This document shows, in pieces, positions 59,185 to 64,000 of a stretch of DNA of 64,000 nucleotides. The translations under genes were made by a program, and so were the position numbers. The notes under the pieces were generated by a model, which saw only the letters and a program-made list of their open reading frames with translations, did not search any database and had not been told where the DNA came from. This stretch comes from Commensalibacter melissae (lineage in GTDB: Bacteria > Pseudomonadota > Alphaproteobacteria > Acetobacterales > Acetobacteraceae). Each line of letters starts with the position of its first letter. Positions within the stretch are counted from its first letter, which is position 1. The stretch covers positions 674,501-738,500 of the forward strand of contig NZ_CP046393.1 in assembly GCF_009734185.1 (NCBI RefSeq). The letters are read 5' to 3'.

Positions 59185-59880
59185 TTATGTAGTTAAATAT
59201 GAAAGCATGTTGTCTATTATTTGATGATTTATTGAATAATATTCCTTTGGGACAGAAAGTATCTCTTTTATGCTTTGAACGAAAGGAGAGAGGGTTTTAT
59301 CCTGATCATAACAATTTTCAATCATGTTTTGAATCATTGTTAAAGTCATTTCCGGATGGAACTGTAATCCAATTACATTATTCTTTATCATAAAGGCCTG
59401 GTGTGGGCAACCTTGACTAAATGCGAGTAATTTGGCATGTGCTGGAATATCAAATTGTTCACCATGCCATAAAAATGTGACAAAATTTTCAGGCCATTTG
59501 ATTTTCTTACTCTCCTTGGATTGAATTACCTGAATAGGAAACCAACCAATTTCTTTATGCTTAGCGATTGTAATATGGGCATTATAAATGTCAGCAATTA
59601 ATTGAGCCCCCAAACAAATGCCTAGAGTTGGAATATTTTTATTTATTAAGTTTTTAATTAATTGTTTTTCTTTTGATAACCATTTATATTTTTTTTCATC
59701 ATGAACACTCATGGGACCACCCATGATAATTAAAAGATTGATGTTATAGGAAAGAGGAATGTTTTTTTCATCCATTTCGTACAATTTCAAAATAATTGTT
59801 TCATATTGATGTATTTTTAGCCAATCAAGAATATAACCCGGTGTCTCAAAAGAAGCATGCTGCAAGATTAAAGCCTTCAA
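59185..59880 (-). CDS. Class I glutamine amidotransferase-like protein
   Basis: The 231-residue protein has the class I triad: Cys89 in LGICLGAQLIA, His175 and Glu177 in GLQFHPEMT. It resembles stand-alone GMP-synthase-like amidotransferases with no synthase partner attached. Some relatives hydrolyse gamma-glutamyl compounds, but the substrate here is unknown. The start is TTG 59880 with AAAGGAAA about 7 bases upstream; no nearby ATG is in frame. It is convergent with glmM. Confidence 0.88.
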   Translation of the reverse strand: MKALILQHASFETPGYILDWLKIHQYETIILKLYEMDEKNIPLSYNINLLIIMGGPMSVHDEKKYKWLSKEKQLIKNLINKNIPTLGICLGAQLIADIYNAHITIAKHKEIGWFPIQVIQSKESKKIKWPENFVTFLWHGEQFDIPAHAKLLAFSQGCPHQAFMIKNNVIGLQFHPEMTLTMIQNMIENCYDQDKTLSPFVQSIKEILSVPKEYYSINHQIIDNMLSYLTT

Positions 59881-59956
59881 GATTGTTTCCTTTGGTATGT
59901 ATGTTTATGTTAAAAATTTTGAAGAATTATAATAATATTATTAGCAAATTGAAATA

Positions 59957-59989
59957 AAAAAGCCTCTTGATATGAGATCAAGAGGCTTT
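59957..59989 (-). terminator. Rho-independent terminator of ahpC
   Basis: AAAGCCTCTTGAT (59959-59971) pairs with 59977-59989 around a 5-base loop; on the minus strand a T tract follows directly. Confidence 0.9.
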
Positions 59990-60010
59990 GATGATTTATC
60001 AATGGATAAA

Positions 60011-60547
60011 CTAAAGAGTTTTATCCCCTTTGTGCCAGCTGCAAGGACAAAGACCCCCGTTTTGCAAAGCATCAAGAATGCGAAGGAATTCTTCTGGATT
60101 GCGACCAACAGACAGGTCATTTGCACTGACGTGACGGATAATCCCTTCTGGATCAACAATATATGTCGCTCTTAAATCAACACCAGCTTCATAATGAAGA
60201 ATACCTAATGCTGCAGAAAGTTCGCGCTTGTTGTCAGCCAGCATTGGAATTTTCAGATTTTTTAAAGTTTCATTATGAAGACGCCAGTTTAAATGAACAT
60301 ATTCAGAGTCAATCGATACACCGTAAACAGCAGTGTTACGTTCTGAAAATTCTGTTTCCATGTCGCTAAAAGCCGCGATTTCCGTTGGGCAAATGAATGT
60401 GAAATCCATAGGCCAAAAGAAAAATAATTTCCATTTACCCTTGTCGCTTTGATTATTGATCGTTATAAATTCTCCATTCAGTCCATCAGGACCAGCAGGA
60501 ACAGTTGTAAGACTAAAAGATGGAAATTGATCACCAACAGTCAACAT
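60011..60547 (-). CDS. ahpC: Alkyl hydroperoxide reductase C-type peroxiredoxin
   Basis: The 178-residue 2-Cys peroxiredoxin has peroxidatic Cys53 in DFTFICPTEI and C-terminal Cys167/Cys169 in GLCPCSWHKGDKTL. That tail resembles the mycobacterial AhpC type, which uses AhpD as electron donor rather than AhpF; neither partner is in the window. It detoxifies peroxides in the cytosol. An AGGAGA ribosome site precedes ATG 60547. It is divergent from oxyR, its probable regulator. Confidence 0.95.
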   Translation of the reverse strand: MLTVGDQFPSFSLTTVPAGPDGLNGEFITINNQSDKGKWKLFFFWPMDFTFICPTEIAAFSDMETEFSERNTAVYGVSIDSEYVHLNWRLHNETLKNLKIPMLADNKRELSAALGILHYEAGVDLRATYIVDPEGIIRHVSANDLSVGRNPEEFLRILDALQNGGLCPCSWHKGDKTL

Positions 60548-60571
60548 ATTATTTTCTCCTAATAAAATAAC

Positions 60572-60577
60572 ATTATA
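60572..60577 (-). promoter_or_regulatory. -10 element of ahpC
   Basis: On the minus strand a perfect TATAAT (60577-60572) lies 25 bases before the ATG. No -35 consensus precedes it, as expected for an activator-dependent promoter; the palindrome at 60620-60639 is in position for one. Confidence 0.55.
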
Positions 60578-60619
60578 AAATTTTTTTTGGTTCCTCTATT
60601 AATATGTGTAAAAAATGCT

Positions 60620-60639
60620 AATATTTCAAATGAAATATT
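60620..60639. promoter_or_regulatory. Candidate OxyR binding site
   Basis: AATATTTCA (60620-60628) and TGAAATATT (60631-60639) form a perfect inverted repeat around AA, centred about 64 bases upstream of the predicted ahpC transcription start and 35 bases before oxyR. LysR-type regulators bind such sites. Confidence 0.55.
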
Positions 60640-60664
60640 TAGTAATGAATGATTGAAAAAAACG

Positions 60665-61582
60665 ATGGAAGCACTCCCTTCGCCGCAACAATTACGTTAT
60701 CTTATTGCATTGTCAGAATTACATCATTTTGGTCGTGCGGCAAATGCCTGCTCTGTCACACAGTCAACATTATCTGCAGGAATTTTAAGTTTAGAACGTC
60801 AGTTGAATGTCTCTATATTGGATAGAACAGCGGGAAAAAGGGTTGTATTTACACCATTGGGACAGGAAATAGCTGAACAAGCAAGAATTGCATTACAGGG
60901 TTTGGAAACGGTTCGTGAAATGGTAAGTTTTGCGCATGAACCACTTTCCTCTTCTTTGAGGCTTGGAATCATTCCCACAATTGCACCTTATATTTTATCT
61001 TTTTTGGTTAGGGAAATTCGGAAAACCTATCCAAAACTAACTTTGACTATTCAGGAAGATATAACTGAAAATCTAATGGAAAAATTATTCATTGGATATC
61101 TTGATTTATTGATTATTGCAATGCCCTGTTCCTGTGGAGGTGCGGATACCTATGCGCTTTATAAAGACAAATTCTATTTAATAACACCCAAGGATCATGT
61201 CTTAGCCTCTTTGGATAGGGTGTCATTACATCAGATTGATCCAAAAGAAATTATAATGTTGCAAGATGGTCATTGTTTACGCGATCAGACCATTGATATG
61301 TGTCGACAAAGTCAGACCATGAAAGCGGTCAACGATTTCAGCAACAATTTTGTCGCCTCTTCTCTGGATACGGTAATAAGTATGGTTGAAGTCGGTTTGG
61401 GAATTGCATTTATTCCCGAAATGGTTATTAAATCCGGTGCAATAGTAAACAAGGATGTAGCTGTCTGTTCTTTAGAGGGAAATCCAGCCTGGAGAACAAT
61501 TGGCCTAGCCTGGCGTAGAAATTCATTGAGATCGGCAGAATTCAAGCAATTTGAAAAAGTTTTCCAAAAGCTTAAACTTTAG
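60665..61582 (+). CDS. oxyR: Peroxide-sensing LysR-type regulator OxyR
   Basis: From ATG 60665 the protein is 305 residues, the same as E. coli OxyR; a TTG four codons upstream is less likely. It has the N-terminal winged helix (AANACSVTQSTLSAGILSLE) and a ligand domain with the redox pair Cys204 and Cys213 in GHCLRDQTIDMC, spaced as Cys199-Cys208 in E. coli. It would sense hydrogen peroxide through a disulfide and activate the divergent ahpC, probably also controlling itself. Confidence 0.95.
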   Translation: MEALPSPQQLRYLIALSELHHFGRAANACSVTQSTLSAGILSLERQLNVSILDRTAGKRVVFTPLGQEIAEQARIALQGLETVREMVSFAHEPLSSSLRLGIIPTIAPYILSFLVREIRKTYPKLTLTIQEDITENLMEKLFIGYLDLLIIAMPCSCGGADTYALYKDKFYLITPKDHVLASLDRVSLHQIDPKEIIMLQDGHCLRDQTIDMCRQSQTMKAVNDFSNNFVASSLDTVISMVEVGLGIAFIPEMVIKSGAIVNKDVAVCSLEGNPAWRTIGLAWRRNSLRSAEFKQFEKVFQKLKL

Positions 61583-61600
61583 AAAATAATCGCTTTGCAT

Positions 61601-61630
61601 TTGACATTTTTTAATTTTTCTTTATATAAA
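61601..61630 (+). promoter_or_regulatory. rpmJ promoter
   Basis: Perfect TTGACA (61601-61606) with TATATA (61623-61628, 16-base spacer) or TATAAA (61625-61630, 18-base spacer), about 40 bases before rpmJ. Confidence 0.7.
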
Positions 61631-61668
61631 AAGGGACTTTTGTATTTATTGCCTGGGATGAATTAATT

Positions 61669-61794
61669 ATGAAAATCAGAAATAGTTTACGTTCTGCGAA
61701 ACTCCGCGATAAAGATTGTCGCATTGTTCGCCGTCATGGAAAAGTATATGTAATCAACAAGAAAAATCCGCGTATGAAAGCACGTCAAGGTTAG
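61669..61794 (+). CDS. rpmJ: 50S ribosomal protein L36
   Basis: The 41-residue product begins [17 protein letters not shown] and continues [21 protein letters not shown], the L36 pattern. Only one cysteine is present, so it is the zinc-free (C-) form, which often stands alone outside ribosomal operons. A good promoter precedes it and a terminator follows, so it is monocistronic. Confidence 0.96.
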   Translation: MKIRNSLRSAKLRDKDCRIVRRHGKVYVINKKNPRMKARQG

Positions 61795-61818
61795 TTCTAA
61801 ATTTGTTTTACTTTTTAC

Positions 61819-61843
61819 AATCCTCTGTTTAAGAGGATTTTTT
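61819..61843 (+). terminator. Terminator of rpmJ
   Basis: AATCCTCT (61819-61826) pairs with AGAGGATT (61832-61839) around a 5-base loop and runs into six T. Confidence 0.9.
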
Positions 61844-61881
61844 ATAGAATATACAATTCAAACAATATGCGTTTAAAAAAG

Positions 61882-62622
61882 TTATTTTTTGTCTTTTACT
61901 AAATCTGAACGTACCATTTCAACATAATCTGGATTTGCATTTGTATTTGATTCCGGTATGCCTTTTGCAATCAAATAAATACGAGTGGCCGGAATACCCT
62001 GATTAATTAAGACAGCACGTATAGTAAGCCCACGATTTAAGGCGTTTCTTCTTGGTGTAGATATATCATCAACAGTTCCATGACTATATGCATTAAGGTA
62101 AATCTGAACGTTAGGATTCCGCTTAAGTACATTAGCCATATCCATTACCGTTTTCATCATTATTTCGTTTAATTCAGATTCATCTCCCTTAAAATTAATG
62201 ATGGTGTGTTGATCATTAACCACGACATTTCCTTGGGCTTTAGGATTAATCTTAGGCATGGCAGGAGGGGCTGGTGGATGTAAAGGTACGTTTAGCTCTG
62301 GATCTCTAAAAACAGGGTTGGGAGGTGGGGAATTGGGAATTGACGGGATGGCAGCTTGTGTTTGTTTTGGTTTTGACTGTGAAATTTTGGCAGGATTTGT
62401 TGGTTGTTTTGCGTGTTTGGAAATAGAAGTTGCTTTTTTATTTTTTGTCGATTTTGGTTGGATATTTTTTGCAGGACCTAGATTATTCAAGGCTGAATTA
62501 TTGACACTAACCTGGGCAAAAATCATGTTATTCCAAGAAGAAAACAATACGGTTGAAAATATGGTCAAATAATAAAGATGCTTTTTTTTTAGTGCCGATG
62601 CAGAAGATGATAAAAAAAACAT
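61882..62622 (-). CDS. OmpA-domain periplasmic or cell-wall-associated protein
   Basis: The 246-residue product from ATG 62622 (a TTG at 62637 is the alternative; GAGA precedes the ATG) has an N-terminal signal ending near MIFA-QVSV, a low-complexity Lys/Pro/Ser/Asn linker (about 30-125), and a C-terminal OmpA-like domain with NAYSHGTVDDISTPRRNALNRG and IYLIAKGIPESN. The RxxAxxRG pattern fits peptidoglycan binding. There is no lipobox. Relatives are of unknown role; it is not the Pal gene. Next to an inositol monophosphatase gene. Confidence 0.82.
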   Translation of the reverse strand: MFFLSSSASALKKKHLYYLTIFSTVLFSSWNNMIFAQVSVNNSALNNLGPAKNIQPKSTKNKKATSISKHAKQPTNPAKISQSKPKQTQAAIPSIPNSPPPNPVFRDPELNVPLHPPAPPAMPKINPKAQGNVVVNDQHTIINFKGDESELNEIMMKTVMDMANVLKRNPNVQIYLNAYSHGTVDDISTPRRNALNRGLTIRAVLINQGIPATRIYLIAKGIPESNTNANPDYVEMVRSDLVKDKK

Positions 62623-62681
62623 TTGATGAATTCTCAACCTGTTAGAATAAAAGAATAACTAAAATTAATTATCATTAATTA

Positions 62682-63515
62682 TCAAGGTTTGGAAATGTTT
62701 TCTAATATTGTCTCCCTAATTTTAGGAAAAAGCGCTGCATTTCCTGCAACGGTATTAACGGATATTTTTAGATCATCTAATGGATTTCCTTCAGGATCGG
62801 TTACATATCCGCCCGCTTCCTTGACCAATAGAATTCCTGCGGCAACATCCCAGGGTTTTAAATCCATTTCCCAAAAACCTTCATAACGGCCTGCTGCAAC
62901 CCATGCTAAATCTAGGGCAGCGGCACCATAGCGTCTTATTCCTGCAATTTTTGGCATGACTGATTTAAGGATTTTTACAAATTTTTCCTGTTTATTAATG
63001 TCGGAAATGGCAAAAGGAATGCCAGTGGCAAGTACAGCCTGAAACATGTCTCGTCGAGAGGAAACGCGAAGGCGACGTTCATTCAGAAAAGCGCCGACAC
63101 CCTTTTCAGCCCAAAACATTTCATTGGCAACCGGATTATAAATAACGCCGGCAACGATTTCAACCTGCCCTTTATCATTACGTTTCTGAAGGCCTATGGA
63201 AATTGCCCAATGTGGAATTCCATGTAAAAAATTAGTTGTTCCATCAAGAGGATCTACAACCCAGCGCCAGTTCCAGTTATCTCCCCCTGAGGCACCACTT
63301 TCTTCCATAAGAAAGGCATATCCGGGTCTCGCTTTACTGAGTTCTGTTTTAATAGTCGATTCGGCCTTTAGGTCTGCCTGCGATACGAAGTCCCCGGGAC
63401 CTTTGACACTCACTTGCAACATCTCAACTTCATTAAAATCACGAAGAAGCGTGCGTGCAGCTTTTTGTGCTGCATTTTGCATTACGGTCATATGAGGGGA
63501 AAGTCGAATCGCCAT
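62682..63515 (-). CDS. Inositol monophosphatase family protein (SuhB-like)
   Basis: The 277-residue enzyme has the metal-binding motifs LMEESG, WVVDPLDGTTNFLHGIPHWAIS with Asp88 and Asp91, and KPWDVAAGILLVKEAGG. It hydrolyses inositol 1-phosphate and similar sugar phosphates; in E. coli, SuhB also assists ribosomal RNA transcription. An AGGAAAAA ribosome site precedes ATG 63515. It lies 44 bases after its neighbour start, with an EF-P terminator upstream. Confidence 0.93.
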   Translation of the reverse strand: MAIRLSPHMTVMQNAAQKAARTLLRDFNEVEMLQVSVKGPGDFVSQADLKAESTIKTELSKARPGYAFLMEESGASGGDNWNWRWVVDPLDGTTNFLHGIPHWAISIGLQKRNDKGQVEIVAGVIYNPVANEMFWAEKGVGAFLNERRLRVSSRRDMFQAVLATGIPFAISDINKQEKFVKILKSVMPKIAGIRRYGAAALDLAWVAAGRYEGFWEMDLKPWDVAAGILLVKEAGGYVTDPEGNPLDDLKISVNTVAGNAALFPKIRETILENISKP

Positions 63516-63591
63516 TAATTTTTCCTAGAATTTATAAAAGGCATTTGAATTTTTCAGTTAGTATTTAACCTAACTTAATAATACAAATTTA

Positions 63592-63632
63592 AAAAGATGT
63601 CTTTCTTAATTGACTAAGATTTGACATCTTTT
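63592..63632 (-). terminator. Terminator of efp
   Basis: AAAAGATGTC (63592-63601) pairs with GACATCTTTT (63623-63632); on the minus strand a T-rich run follows. It separates efp from the inositol monophosphatase gene. Confidence 0.75.
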
Positions 63633-63679
63633 CTTTAGATCAAAATAAAAATGGTTTAGGTTTAAAACTATAAAAAAGC

Positions 63680-64000
63680 CTAATTTTTTGCTCTTTCAAC
63701 ATAGCTGCCATCTTCTGTTCGTACAACGATTTTTTCTCCAGCCTCGATAAAAGGGGGAACCATTGTTTTTACACCATTGGATAACATGGCGGGCTTATAG
63801 GAAGAACTTGCTGTTTGACCTTTTACCACAGGTTCGGCCTCAACAATTTCCAAGGTTACCTGAGGGGGCAATGTGACGGAAATGGGATCGCCCTCAACCA
63901 AATTGACTATGACCTTCATATTATCCTGCAGAAACGCAACCTGATCCCCAAGTATATCTTTTGGCAACATAAATTGTTCAAAAGTTTCCGGATCCATGAA
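63680..64000 (-). CDS. efp: Elongation factor P (C-terminal part, N-terminus beyond the window)
   Basis: About 106 residues are visible with no stop before the right edge. The segments [40 protein letters not shown] and [24 protein letters not shown] are the OB-fold domains II and III of EF-P. EF-P helps ribosomes join proline runs, relevant to the poly-proline TolA encoded here. The lysine-bearing domain I lies outside. A Met codon at 63997 is internal to the family, not the true start. Confidence 0.95.
   Translation of the reverse strand, partial: FMDPETFEQFMLPKDILGDQVAFLQDNMKVIVNLVEGDPISVTLPPQVTLEIVEAEPVVKGQTASSSYKPAMLSNGVKTMVPPFIEAGEKIVVRTEDGSYVERAKN

Overview
The window reads as chromosomal DNA of a low-GC member of the Acetobacteraceae (Alphaproteobacteria), close in character to Commensalibacter. 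This is inferred from gene content and order: ruvCAB-ybgC-tolQRAB-pal-cpoB-tilS-ftsH-folP-glmM, plsC-miaB-phoH-ybeY-corC, an oversized SMC, a CarD regulator, a membrane D-lactate dehydrogenase and OprO/OprP-type porins. Base composition is AT-rich throughout. I saw no rRNA, tRNA, CRISPR array, insertion sequence, integrase or attachment site, and no gene-free stretch exceeds 300 bases.

Layout. 1-1823 (minus): cytochrome c maturation genes ccmC-ccmD-ccmE-ccmF, with ccmF running off the left edge and ccmD only about 48 codons long. 1951-2244 (plus): a YciI-like protein. 2251-5754 (minus): a glycosyltransferase and an ABC transporter ATPase and permease, joined by overlapping ends. 5942-10770 (plus): three tandem paralogous OprO/OprP-type porins. 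10775-16501 (minus): smc, a DsbA-like thiol oxidoreductase and a small membrane protein. 16762-17721 (plus): a PfkB-family sugar kinase. 17752-22968 (minus): corC, ybeY, phoH, miaB and an acyltransferase. 23244-29563 (plus): tamA-tamB. 29709-35091 (minus): dld, carD, a bestrophin-like channel, a GNAT acetyltransferase and an AraC regulator. 35279-37371 (plus): two aldo/keto reductases. 37503-41181 (minus): rlmN, argJ and a PpiC-type isomerase. 41468-59175 (plus): secA, yebC, ruvC, ruvA, ruvB, ybgC, tolQ, tolR, tolA, tolB, pal, cpoB, tilS, ftsH, folP, glmM. 59185-60547 (minus): a class I glutamine amidotransferase and ahpC. 60665-61794 (plus): oxyR and rpmJ. 61882-64000 (minus): an OmpA-domain protein, an inositol monophosphatase, and the C-terminal part of elongation factor P.

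How the genes work together. Much of the window builds and maintains the cell envelope: TamA/TamB move material into the outer membrane, Tol-Pal-CpoB couples division to outer-membrane constriction, SecA, PpiC and the DsbA-like protein export and fold periplasmic proteins, FtsH controls membrane protein quality, and GlmM feeds peptidoglycan and LPS precursors. A second group serves the genome and translation: RuvABC, SMC, MiaB, RlmN, TilS, YbeY, L36, EF-P. OxyR and AhpC form a divergent peroxide-response pair with a perfect palindrome between them. D-lactate dehydrogenase and cytochrome c maturation fit a respiratory, incompletely oxidising acetic acid bacterium.

Most of the window is core chromosome and I did not find a clear undescribed system. 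The least ordinary parts are the porin triplet, which has a paired-cysteine N-terminal motif in two copies, the very AT-rich glycosyltransferase fused by overlap to an ABC transporter without a binding protein, a possibly leaderless carD mRNA, and a hairpin just upstream of secA.
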